From an uncultured Ilumatobacter sp. (GTDB lineage: Bacteria > Actinomycetota > Acidimicrobiia > Acidimicrobiales > Ilumatobacteraceae), in contig CALCXK010000022.1 of the NCBI GenBank assembly GCA_937905835.1, forward strand, positions 1-28,423: a DNA stretch of 28,423 nt, written 5' to 3'. The number at the start of each line of letters is the position of its first letter. The first letter of the stretch is position 1. Shown piece by piece: positions 21,799 through 28,423 of this stretch. Both the position numbers and the translations under genes were made by a program. Under the pieces are notes generated by a model, which worked only from the letters and a program-made list of their open reading frames with translations, was not told the DNA's origin and searched no databases.

Positions 21799-22443
21799 AT
21801 GGGTCTCGTTGACAGGGGCCGTCTGCCGGCACCACTCACCAAGCTGTTCAACCTGAGCCGCTCGTACTCCCTCTGGGTGTACCAGTGGGGGCTTGCATGC
21901 TGCGCCATCGAAATGGGTGCAGCCTTCGGCTCGCCGCGTTACGACGTCATGCGTCTCGGCGTCATCCCACTTCCCGCATCGCCCCGCCAGGCCGACTTCG
22001 TCTGTGTGTCCGGCACCGTGACCGACAAGATGGCCCCCGCCGTCAAGCGCCTCTGGGAGCAGATGCCCGAGCCAAAGTACGCCATCTCGATGGGTTCGTG
22101 CGCCAACTGCGGCGGGCCGTACTGGGACAGCTACTCCGTCACCAAGGGAGTCGATCAGATCATCCCGATCGACGTGTACGTCCCCGGCTGCCCGCCGCGG
22201 CCCGAAGCTCTGCTTGAAGGCATCGTGCTCCTGCAGCAGCGCATAAAAAACGAAGACATGGCTGCCAAGTGGCGCGGCGACGAGTTCACCACGCTCCAGC
22301 GCACCCGTGCGGTGGAAGCTGGCAAAGTCGACCGTGACGGCGAGCTGATCAGCGACACGCACGGCATCTCCGACAACCCCATGCCCGAAGTTGCGGCCGT
22401 GCGGCCGGAACCAATCGTGGTGGGTGGTGGCTCAATTGAGTGA
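21799..22443 (+). CDS. nuoB: NADH-quinone oxidoreductase subunit B
   Basis: Peripheral-arm subunit of 214 residues that carries the terminal N2 4Fe-4S cluster next to the quinone site. The cluster ligands are the adjacent Cys34 and Cys35 (W-G-L-A-C-C-A-I-E-M), Cys101 (M-G-S-C-A-N-C-G-G) and Cys131 (V-P-G-C-P-P-R-P-E). The C-terminal 50 residues after the conserved core are more variable and include a short charged region. It ends in an 8-base overlap with the likely TTG start of nuoC. Confidence 0.96.
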   Translation: MGLVDRGRLPAPLTKLFNLSRSYSLWVYQWGLACCAIEMGAAFGSPRYDVMRLGVIPLPASPRQADFVCVSGTVTDKMAPAVKRLWEQMPEPKYAISMGSCANCGGPYWDSYSVTKGVDQIIPIDVYVPGCPPRPEALLEGIVLLQQRIKNEDMAAKWRGDEFTTLQRTRAVEAGKVDRDGELISDTHGISDNPMPEVAAVRPEPIVVGGGSIE

Positions 22444-23152
22444 CGACACCCAGACCCCGCAAGGCGACGCGGTCCTCCCAGGCGATGGCCTCCGCGAAGG
22501 CATCATCGACACGCTGCGCAACGACATCGGCGACGCCTTGATCGACACGCTGCTCAAGCCGAACGACGACCTCTGGGTCCGCGTGAGCGCCGAGAGCTGG
22601 CTGGCCACGGGTCAGGCGCTCAAGGCTGCCGGGTTCACATACTTCTGCTTCCTGTCAGCAATCGACTGGTTGCCGTCGCCGTTCGGCAACAGCCAGGACG
22701 ACCCTGACGACGAGCCGAAAAAGATCGACATGACGATCAAGCAGGGCTACACCGGTGGCGAGACCCGCATGCAGGTGTTCGCTCGTCTGACCGACATCGA
22801 TCGCCACGTGGGCGTGACCATCAAGGCCGACGTCGCCGATGACAACCAGGTGGTTGATTCTTGGAGCCACCTCTTCGCCGGTGCCAACTGGCACGAGCGC
22901 GAATGCCACGAGATGTTCGGCATCGGTTTCAACAACCATCCCGACCTCCGCAACATGTACCTGCCAGGCGATTTTGAGGGCCACCCGCTGAAGAAGGATT
23001 TCCCGTTACTCGCCCGCATGGTCAAGCCATGGCCGGGCATCGTCGACGTTGAGCCGATGCCTGATTTCGAAGAAGCAGCGCCTCCGGCAGAAGAAGCAGC
23101 ACCCGCCGACGAGGCCCCCGCCGTGACCAACGAAGCCGGAGTTGATTCATGA
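22436..23152 (+). CDS. nuoC: NADH-quinone oxidoreductase subunit C
   Basis: Peripheral-arm subunit of 238 residues from the assumed start. The 30-kDa subunit signature is clear: N-W-H-E-R-E-C-H-E-M-F-G-I-G-F, then H-P-D-L-R-N-M-Y-L-P and P-L-K-K-D-F-P-L. Residues before it include D-L-W-V-R-V-S-A-E-S-W. The C-terminus is an acidic Ala/Pro/Glu-rich tail beyond the family core. The start is uncertain: TTG at 22436 (GGTGG upstream), GTG at 22424 or 22427, and an ATG at 22391 that would overlap nuoB more deeply. nuoC and nuoD are separate genes here, not fused as in E. coli. Confidence 0.92.
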   Translation: MSDDTQTPQGDAVLPGDGLREGIIDTLRNDIGDALIDTLLKPNDDLWVRVSAESWLATGQALKAAGFTYFCFLSAIDWLPSPFGNSQDDPDDEPKKIDMTIKQGYTGGETRMQVFARLTDIDRHVGVTIKADVADDNQVVDSWSHLFAGANWHERECHEMFGIGFNNHPDLRNMYLPGDFEGHPLKKDFPLLARMVKPWPGIVDVEPMPDFEEAAPPAEEAAPADEAPAVTNEAGVDS

Positions 23153-24318
23153 CGCTGACCGATCGCCAGCAGCTCAGCTATATCGCCTCTCAAGCTGCCG
23201 ATGCTCGTCTGAACGTCGAGCTTGAGACCGAGGGCATGACCCTCAACATCGGACCGCAGCACCCGGCCACGCACGGCACGCTCCGCATCATTGCCCGCCT
23301 TGACGGCGAGCAGGTTGTCTGGGCCGAGCCGGTCGCCGGTTACATGCACCGCGGCTACGAGAAACTCACCGAAGTCCGCACGTTCCCGCAGGTCACTGCG
23401 CTGGTCAACCGCATCGACTGGCTGGGCAGCTTCGCCAACGAGGTGCCGTTCATCCTCGCTGCTGAGAAGTTGATGGAGATCGAGGCGCCGCCGCGGGCGC
23501 AGGTCATCCGCACGATCCTCTTCGAGTTGTCCCGCATCGCGAACGTGTCGCTGTTTCTTGGCGACCTCGGTGTGCAGATGGGCGCCATCACGCCGGTCTT
23601 CCTGGCGTTCCGCGACCGTGAATACATCTTGAACTTGATCGAGGGCGCCACTGGCGGTCGTTTCCACCCGAACTTCGACCGCATTGGCGGCCTCAAGGAC
23701 GATCTGCCCAAGGGCTGGATCCAAGAGACCAAAGGTGCTGTCAAGAAGCTCGAAGAGTTCTGCGACACGATCGACGACTTGCTGTTCGGCAACGAGATCT
23801 TCCAGAGCCGCATGCGCGGGATCGGTGTGATCCCCGCTGATGTCGCCAAGGACTACGGCCTCTCCGGTGCCAACGCTCGTGCGTCCGGCATCGACTGGGA
23901 CCTCCGCCGCGACCAAGACCTGCCGCTCAGCTACGACCTCGCTGACTGGAAGGTCTGGACGCATCCTGACGGCGACTCGTGGGCACGTTGCTGGGTCCGC
24001 CTCCAAGAGACGCGTGAGTCCTGCAAGATCGTCGGCCAACTCCTCGATCAGGTTCCGGCAGGACCGATCATGACCAAGGTGCCGCGCATCATCAAGGTGC
24101 CCGAAGGCGAAGCCTGGGTAGCCACCGAAAATCCGCTTGGCGAAATGGGCTACTACGTCGTCTCGAAGGGCGGCCTCGGCCCGTTCCGCGTCAAGATTCG
24201 CTCTGCGAGCTTCAACAACATCTCGATTGTGCCGTGGGCGCTCAAGGGCGTGTACGTCCCTGACATCATCACGATCCTCGCCTCGCTCTACTTCATTCTC
24301 GGAGACATCGATCGCTGA
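23149..24318 (+). CDS. nuoD: NADH-quinone oxidoreductase subunit D
   Basis: Peripheral-arm subunit of 389 residues (49-kDa type, related to hydrogenase large subunits) that forms the quinone-binding cavity with NuoB. The signature L-N-I-G-P-Q-H-P-A-T-H-G begins near residue 31, followed by Y-M-H-R-G-Y-E-K-L, a long conserved core, and the C-terminal F-N-N-I-S-I-V-P-W-A-L-K-G-V and I-L-G-D-I-D-R. The nickel-binding cysteines of hydrogenases are absent, as expected. Its ATG overlaps the nuoC stop as ATGA, and its stop shares a base with the nuoH start (TGATG). nuoE, nuoF and nuoG, which normally follow, are not here. Confidence 0.97.
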   Translation: MTLTDRQQLSYIASQAADARLNVELETEGMTLNIGPQHPATHGTLRIIARLDGEQVVWAEPVAGYMHRGYEKLTEVRTFPQVTALVNRIDWLGSFANEVPFILAAEKLMEIEAPPRAQVIRTILFELSRIANVSLFLGDLGVQMGAITPVFLAFRDREYILNLIEGATGGRFHPNFDRIGGLKDDLPKGWIQETKGAVKKLEEFCDTIDDLLFGNEIFQSRMRGIGVIPADVAKDYGLSGANARASGIDWDLRRDQDLPLSYDLADWKVWTHPDGDSWARCWVRLQETRESCKIVGQLLDQVPAGPIMTKVPRIIKVPEGEAWVATENPLGEMGYYVVSKGGLGPFRVKIRSASFNNISIVPWALKGVYVPDIITILASLYFILGDIDR

Positions 24319-25400
24319 TGCTCGCCCAACTCGCTGCTGAATTCCCGGGCTGGTATCCGGAGTGGAATATCCCCTACTGGCTGATGTCGATCTTGCGCGT
24401 CGTCGGTGGCCTCGTCGCCGTGCTGCTGCCCGCCGGCGGCATCGTGTACATCTTCCTCTTCAAAATGATGTCGTTCATGCAAAGCCGTCTCGGCCCCATG
24501 GAAGCGGGGCCGTTCGGGTCGATGCAGCTTCTTGCCGAAGTGGGCAAGTGGATGCAGAAGGAAGACCTCGCGCCTGACAACGCCGACGTGCGCATCTATA
24601 AGATGGCGCCGCTCATCGTGCTCCTGTCGACATTCCTGTTGGTCGTGGTGGTGCCCTTCGGCCCGCAGGCGTACTTCACGAACTTCGAGACCGGAGTGTT
24701 CTATGCACTCGCCGTTGCCTCGGTCAGCGTGCTCGGCATTCTGATCGCCGGTTGGTCGTCAGCCAACAAGTATTCACTCCTCGGTGGCCTTCGTGCTGGT
24801 GGTCAGCTCATTGCCTACGAACTGCCGATGGTGCTTGCCACCCTCGGTGTGGTCATCCAGGCAGGCTCGATGAACCTCAACCGGATCATCGAAGTGCAGA
24901 ACACCGGCGAGATCTTCGGCGTCGGCTGGATTGGCAACCCGTTCATCCTCACTCAGTTCATTGGCTTCTTGATCTTCATGATTGCCGTGCAGGCCGAGCT
25001 GACTCAGAGCCCGTTCGACATGCCAATCGCCGAGTCCGAACTCGTCTCTGGCTACATGACCGAGTACTCGGGCTTCCGCTTCTTGATCTTCTTTATCGCC
25101 GAGTTCGCCACTGCCGGTGTGTTCGGTTTCATTGCTTCGGTGCTCTTCCTCGGCGGCTGGGGCGTACCGTTCACGTGGTTCGGCTGGGAAGGCATCTCTG
25201 ATGTCGCCTGGTGGATGAACTTCGTCGGCCCACTGATTATGTTCACCAAGATGTTCGCCCTCGTCGGCGTCATCATGTGGGTGCGTTTCAGCTACCCCCG
25301 TTTCCGAGAGGACCAACTCCAGACATTTGCCTGGAAGGTTCTTATCCCGCTCGCACTGGCCAACACCGCTGCGACCGCAATCCTGAAGGTTGTCTTCTGA
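24318..25400 (+). CDS. nuoH: NADH-quinone oxidoreductase subunit H
   Basis: Membrane subunit of 360 residues with about eight helices that links the quinone site to the proton-pumping arm. The conserved loop Q-S-R-L-G-P-M-E-A-G-P-F-G follows the first helix, and later come A-G-W-S-S-A-N-K-Y-S-L-L-G-G-L-R and Q-S-P-F-D-M-P-I-A-E-S-E-L-V-S-G, the acidic loop facing the quinone tunnel. Directly coupled to nuoD upstream (TGATG) and to nuoI downstream (TGATG at 25398-25402). Confidence 0.96.
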   Translation: MLAQLAAEFPGWYPEWNIPYWLMSILRVVGGLVAVLLPAGGIVYIFLFKMMSFMQSRLGPMEAGPFGSMQLLAEVGKWMQKEDLAPDNADVRIYKMAPLIVLLSTFLLVVVVPFGPQAYFTNFETGVFYALAVASVSVLGILIAGWSSANKYSLLGGLRAGGQLIAYELPMVLATLGVVIQAGSMNLNRIIEVQNTGEIFGVGWIGNPFILTQFIGFLIFMIAVQAELTQSPFDMPIAESELVSGYMTEYSGFRFLIFFIAEFATAGVFGFIASVLFLGGWGVPFTWFGWEGISDVAWWMNFVGPLIMFTKMFALVGVIMWVRFSYPRFREDQLQTFAWKVLIPLALANTAATAILKVVF

Positions 25401-25879
25401 TGCCCAAGGTTCCTGGACTACTCAAGGGGCTCGGCGTCACTGCCGGGATCCTCGGTAAGACACTGAAGAACGGTGCCGACACCGTTCAGTACCCGCACGA
25501 GAAAGAGGCGCCGCCCGTTCGTGCGCGTGGCGTCATCGCGCTACACGAAGGCAACTGCACCTCGTGCATGTTGTGCGTACGGGAGTGTCCGGACTGGTGC
25601 ATCTACATCGAGGGCCACAAGCAACTCGCACCGCCGCGCCGTGCCGGTGGCAAGCCGCGTCAGGTCAACCATCTCGACCGTTTCGACATCGACTACGCGC
25701 TGTGCATGTACTGCGGCATCTGCGTCGAGGTCTGCCCGTTCGACGCACTCTTTTGGAGCCCCGAGTACGAGTACTCCGAGCCGAAGATTGCCGACCTTCT
25801 CCACAACAAGGACAAGCTCGGCGAGTGGATGGAAACCGTGCCCGAGGCACCGGAACTCGAAGCCGGGGCAAGTAAATAG
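25400..25879 (+). CDS. nuoI: NADH-quinone oxidoreductase subunit I
   Basis: Peripheral-arm subunit of 159 residues with two 4Fe-4S clusters (N6a and N6b). The motifs are C-T-S-C-M-L-C-V-R-E-C-P (about 53-64) and C-M-Y-C-G-I-C-V-E-V-C-P (about 102-113). They pass electrons to NuoB. In a complex without NuoEFG this subunit is the likely docking point for a soluble donor such as ferredoxin. The ATG at 25400 overlaps the nuoH stop; the longer open frame upstream lies inside nuoH. nuoJ starts immediately after the stop. Confidence 0.96.
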   Translation: MPKVPGLLKGLGVTAGILGKTLKNGADTVQYPHEKEAPPVRARGVIALHEGNCTSCMLCVRECPDWCIYIEGHKQLAPPRRAGGKPRQVNHLDRFDIDYALCMYCGICVEVCPFDALFWSPEYEYSEPKIADLLHNKDKLGEWMETVPEAPELEAGASK

Positions 25880-26404
25880 ATGAACGCTTTGATCCTCGCC
25901 ACTGAGAATGTCAACGTCGCGCAGAACATCGCCTTTGGCATCATTGCCGCGGTCATGATCTTCGCCGCGTTCAGCGTCGTCACCACGAAGAACGTCGTGC
26001 ACGCCGCCCTGTACCTCGTGGTGGTGCTCGCCGGCGTCGCAGCGCAGTACATCTTGGCCGCAGCCGAGTTTGTCGCCGTCTCACAGGTCATGGTCTACAT
26101 CGGCGCCGTGATGGTCTTGTTCCTGTTCGGCATCATGCTGACCCGTGCCCAAATTGGCAAGGAAGAGGGCCTCAACAACAAGGGCTGGCAGCTGGGCATC
26201 CCTGTTGCGCTCCTGCTGTTCGGCCTGATGGCCTACGTCATCGTCGACACGTACGAAGACACCGTCATTGGCGATCGGACGCCGTTCTCGACCGAGGGAA
26301 TCGCCGATCAGGTGCTGTCGCCATTCTTGGTGCCGTTCCTGGCCATCTCGTTCGTCCTGCTCGCGGCTGCTATTGGCGCCATCGTTCTGGCCCGGAAAGA
26401 CTGA
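25880..26404 (+). CDS. nuoJ: NADH-quinone oxidoreductase subunit J
   Basis: Membrane subunit of 174 residues with five predicted helices. The conserved early segment F-S-V-V-T-T-K-N-V-V-H-A-A-L-Y-L and the third-helix motif V-M-V-Y-I-G-A-V-M-V-L-F-L-F are typical of ND6. It begins with no gap after the nuoI stop and is followed by nuoK after 7 bases. Confidence 0.95.
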   Translation: MNALILATENVNVAQNIAFGIIAAVMIFAAFSVVTTKNVVHAALYLVVVLAGVAAQYILAAAEFVAVSQVMVYIGAVMVLFLFGIMLTRAQIGKEEGLNNKGWQLGIPVALLLFGLMAYVIVDTYEDTVIGDRTPFSTEGIADQVLSPFLVPFLAISFVLLAAAIGAIVLARKD

Positions 26405-26411
26405 GGCCCGC

Positions 26412-26711
26412 ATGCTTGCTGTCAACTTCCTGCTGCTCGCCGCCGTGCTGTTCTGCATCGGTGTATTCGGCGTCATTGCGCGCCGCAACGCGGTGATGGT
26501 GCTGATGTCGATCGAGTTGATCCTCAACGCCGTTAACTTGAACCTTGTCGCGTTCGCGCTGATGAACAACAATCAGGAGGGCCAAGTGTTTGCCCTCTAC
26601 GTCATCGCAATTGCCGCTGCCGAAGTCGGCGTTGGCCTCGCCATGGTGTTGATGATCTACCGCAACCGCAAGTCGATCGCCCTCGACGAACTCTCGGAAA
26701 TGAAGGGCTGA
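26412..26711 (+). CDS. nuoK: NADH-quinone oxidoreductase subunit K
   Basis: Membrane subunit of 99 residues, a normal length, with three helices. The second helix carries the conserved glutamate in L-M-S-I-E-L-I-L-N-A-V-N-L, and the third has A-A-A-E-V-G-V-G-L-A with the second conserved glutamate; both are part of the proton path. The start is the ATG at 26412, not the longer upstream frame, which overlaps nuoJ. Confidence 0.95.
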   Translation: MLAVNFLLLAAVLFCIGVFGVIARRNAVMVLMSIELILNAVNLNLVAFALMNNNQEGQVFALYVIAIAAAEVGVGLAMVLMIYRNRKSIALDELSEMKG

Positions 26712-26712
26712 C

Positions 26713-28423
26713 GTGCTCGCCGTCGAAGAAACATACAAGGCACTCGAACTCAGCTCCGGCTGGTTCATGGAGCATGCCTGGCTCATTGCCCTGATCCCGG
26801 CGGTTGCGTTCGCGCTGATCATCGCGCTCGGCAAGAAGATGCCGTTCAAGGGTGCCGAGTTCGGCCTTGTGTCGATCGGTGCGTCGCTCGTCATCGCCAC
26901 CGGCGCTGGAATCCAGTGGATGCAGCGAACCAACTCTGCGGACCACGGCGGTGAAGCGGCGCAGGGCATGTTCAACGGCGTGCTGCGTGCAGCCGAGGGC
27001 GCCGAAGCCAAACCCTTCATTGAACCCGTTGTCAGCCAATGGGTGTGGTGGCAGAACTCGGGTCTCGAATTCGGGATTGGCTCGCACATCGACGGCTTGT
27101 CGATCCTCCTACTCTGGCTTGTTGCGTTCATCTCGTTCCTGGTGCAGATCTTTAGCCTCGACTACGTCCGCGGCGATCGTCGCTACACGCACTTCTTCGC
27201 AGCGTTGACGCTGTTCTCGAGCGGAATGCTCGTCATGGTGATGGCGTCGAACATGGTCCAGCTGATCTTGGGCTGGGAGATCATGGGCCTCTGCTCGTTC
27301 ATGCTGATCGGGCATTGGTGGGAAGACGCATACAACAGCCACTCGGCACTCAAGGCGTTCTTTACTGTGCGCGTTGGCGACGTCGGCCTGCTCATTGGCA
27401 CGGCGATCTTGTTCTTTGGTTCCAACCAGTGGGCAGTCGACAACCTCGGAACGAACGGCTTTGACATTCGAGCCATCCAGGCGTGGGCGCTCTCAGGCGA
27501 TGGGTCCAGCTGGGCGCTGGTGATGGCGTCGGTCGCCCTTTTCATCGCCGCAATTGGCAAGTCCGGCCAGTTCCCGTTTCACACGTGGCTGCCCGACGCA
27601 ATGGCTGGCCCCACCCCGGTCTCGTCGCTTCTCCACTCGTCGACCATGGTTGTTGCTGGCGTCTTCCTGGTGGCCCGCATCTACCCGGTCTTCTGGGAAG
27701 GCTTCAACATCGGCAATGGCGGGTTGAGCTTTATTGCCATTATCGGCGGGATCACGATCATCATTGCAGCACTGCTCGCCTTCGTACAGGACGACATCAA
27801 GAAAGTGTTGGCCTACTCAACGGTCAGCCAGCTCGGCTACATGATGCTCGGCCTCGGCACGGGCGCCTGGCTGCCAGCTGTCTTCCACGTGTTCACGCAC
27901 GCCTTCTTCAAGTGCTGTCTGTTCCTCGCAGCCGGCTCGATCAGCCACTCCGGTTCGCACCACTCCTTTGACATGAAGAAGGACATGGGTGGTCTGCGTA
28001 AGTTCATGCCGGTCACCTTCGGTGCATGGTGTGTGTCGACGCTCGCCCTCACCGGGGTCATCCCATTCGCCGGTTTCTGGTCAAAAGACGAGATCATCGA
28101 CAACGTCGGCGACGCTGGCTACACGTTCCTGTTCTGGATCGGCCTGTTCGGCGCAGCGCTGACGGCGATGTACATGACCCGTGCGACCTACCTCACCTTC
28201 TTCGGTGATCCACGGGGCGCCGCTGCCGGCATCCACCACGATGACGATCACGGCTACGCCACCGAGTACCGCGAAACACTTGTCACCGCCGCCACGATCG
28301 ACCGCGAACTCGTCACCGCAGGTGCTGCGCCGAAGTCGCTTGGTGCAGCTGCAGCACACGGTGATGGTCACGGTGATGGTCACGGTGATGGTCACGGCGA
28401 TGGTCACGGCCCGCATGAGTCCG
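26713..28423 (+). CDS. nuoL: NADH-quinone oxidoreductase subunit L, 3'-truncated by the window edge
   Basis: Antiporter-like proton-pumping subunit; 570 codons are visible and the gene runs off the window. The start is a GTG at 26713, one base after the nuoK stop, with GAAGGG upstream; the first Met is at codon 19. Conserved parts are I-L-G-W-E-I-M-G-L-C-S-F-M-L-I-G, K-S-G-Q-F-P-F-H-T-W-L-P-D-A-M-A-G-P-T-P-V-S (in helices 7-8), V-L-A-Y-S-T-V-S-Q-L-G-Y-M and H-A-F-F-K-C-C-L-F-L. A long insert between helices 1 and 2 (about residues 70-120) is larger than in E. coli. Near the end of the visible part is a His/Gly/Asp repeat. Confidence 0.95.
   Translation, partial: MLAVEETYKALELSSGWFMEHAWLIALIPAVAFALIIALGKKMPFKGAEFGLVSIGASLVIATGAGIQWMQRTNSADHGGEAAQGMFNGVLRAAEGAEAKPFIEPVVSQWVWWQNSGLEFGIGSHIDGLSILLLWLVAFISFLVQIFSLDYVRGDRRYTHFFAALTLFSSGMLVMVMASNMVQLILGWEIMGLCSFMLIGHWWEDAYNSHSALKAFFTVRVGDVGLLIGTAILFFGSNQWAVDNLGTNGFDIRAIQAWALSGDGSSWALVMASVALFIAAIGKSGQFPFHTWLPDAMAGPTPVSSLLHSSTMVVAGVFLVARIYPVFWEGFNIGNGGLSFIAIIGGITIIIAALLAFVQDDIKKVLAYSTVSQLGYMMLGLGTGAWLPAVFHVFTHAFFKCCLFLAAGSISHSGSHHSFDMKKDMGGLRKFMPVTFGAWCVSTLALTGVIPFAGFWSKDEIIDNVGDAGYTFLFWIGLFGAALTAMYMTRATYLTFFGDPRGAAAGIHHDDDHGYATEYRETLVTAATIDRELVTAGAAPKSLGAAAAHGDGHGDGHGDGHGDGHGPHES
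28357..28404 (+). repeat. Four 12-bp tandem repeats encoding H-G-D-G in nuoL
   Basis: CACGGTGATGGT occurs three times exactly and once with one change (CACGGCGATGGT), giving H-G-D-G four times, followed by H-G-P-H. The repeat lies in a hydrophilic loop of NuoL, and it could bind divalent metals. Confidence 0.92.

Noticed and set aside
1..28423. CRISPR arrays, tRNA or rRNA genes, insertion sequences, phage genes
   Set aside because: No spaced direct-repeat arrays, tRNA-like cloverleaf, rRNA-like tracts or transposase/integrase frames were seen on either strand.

Overview
The window is high-GC DNA with short intergenic gaps, many 4-base start/stop overlaps and frequent GTG starts. Gene content (a SCP-x-type thiolase with a Zn-ribbon/OB-fold partner, a bacterial P450, a short protein with an HBHA-like lysine-rich tail, a nuoA-L operon) suggests a heterotrophic actinobacterium, most likely Acidimicrobiia/Ilumatobacter-like. 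That placement is inference from gene content, not from a marker gene.

Layout. (a) 1-1636: the 3' end of a DUF169 gene and a small protein resembling a degenerate RadC/JAB domain. (b) 1459-6907: a lipid or steroid-type degradation locus. An OB-fold protein, a thiolase and a P450 are translationally coupled on the minus strand; an acyl-CoA ligase and a quinone oxidoreductase lie divergently on the plus strand. (c) 6900-12185: mixed genes: homocysteine S-methyltransferase, a phasin/HBHA-like protein, an XRE regulator, uridine phosphorylase, a thioredoxin-fold protein and an MFS exporter. (d) 12194-20423: a corrinoid methyl-transfer island. It holds a corrinoid protein, DUF1638, a 'virulence factor' domain protein, a methyltetrahydrofolate:corrinoid methyltransferase, a 2Fe-2S/ASKHA reactivase, a non-pyrrolysine MttB-family methyltransferase, an SRPBCC protein and a divergent IclR regulator. 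(e) 20474-21118: endonuclease III. (f) 21382 to the end: nuoA-B-C-D-H-I-J-K-L, with no nuoE, nuoF or nuoG between D and H.

The most striking observation is at 9828-10853. Two reading frames in the same phase are separated by a single UGA at 10449-10451. The UGA falls exactly where redoxin-fold relatives carry the catalytic cysteine (S-S-W-[UGA]-G-C). Fifteen bases downstream is a perfect 6-bp hairpin with a GGU loop, matching the expected geometry of a bacterial SECIS element. I read this as one selenocysteine-containing thioredoxin-like protein that standard gene callers would split in two.

A second strong signal is a shared operator. Near-palindromes of the form GTTCCGCAATGCGGAAC occur as three copies at exact 18-bp spacing between the corrinoid-protein and IclR genes, and as two copies at the same spacing upstream of the MttB gene, where one covers a good -10 box. 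This ties both halves of the methyl-transfer island into one probable IclR regulon. The natural methyl donor cannot be read from the sequence.
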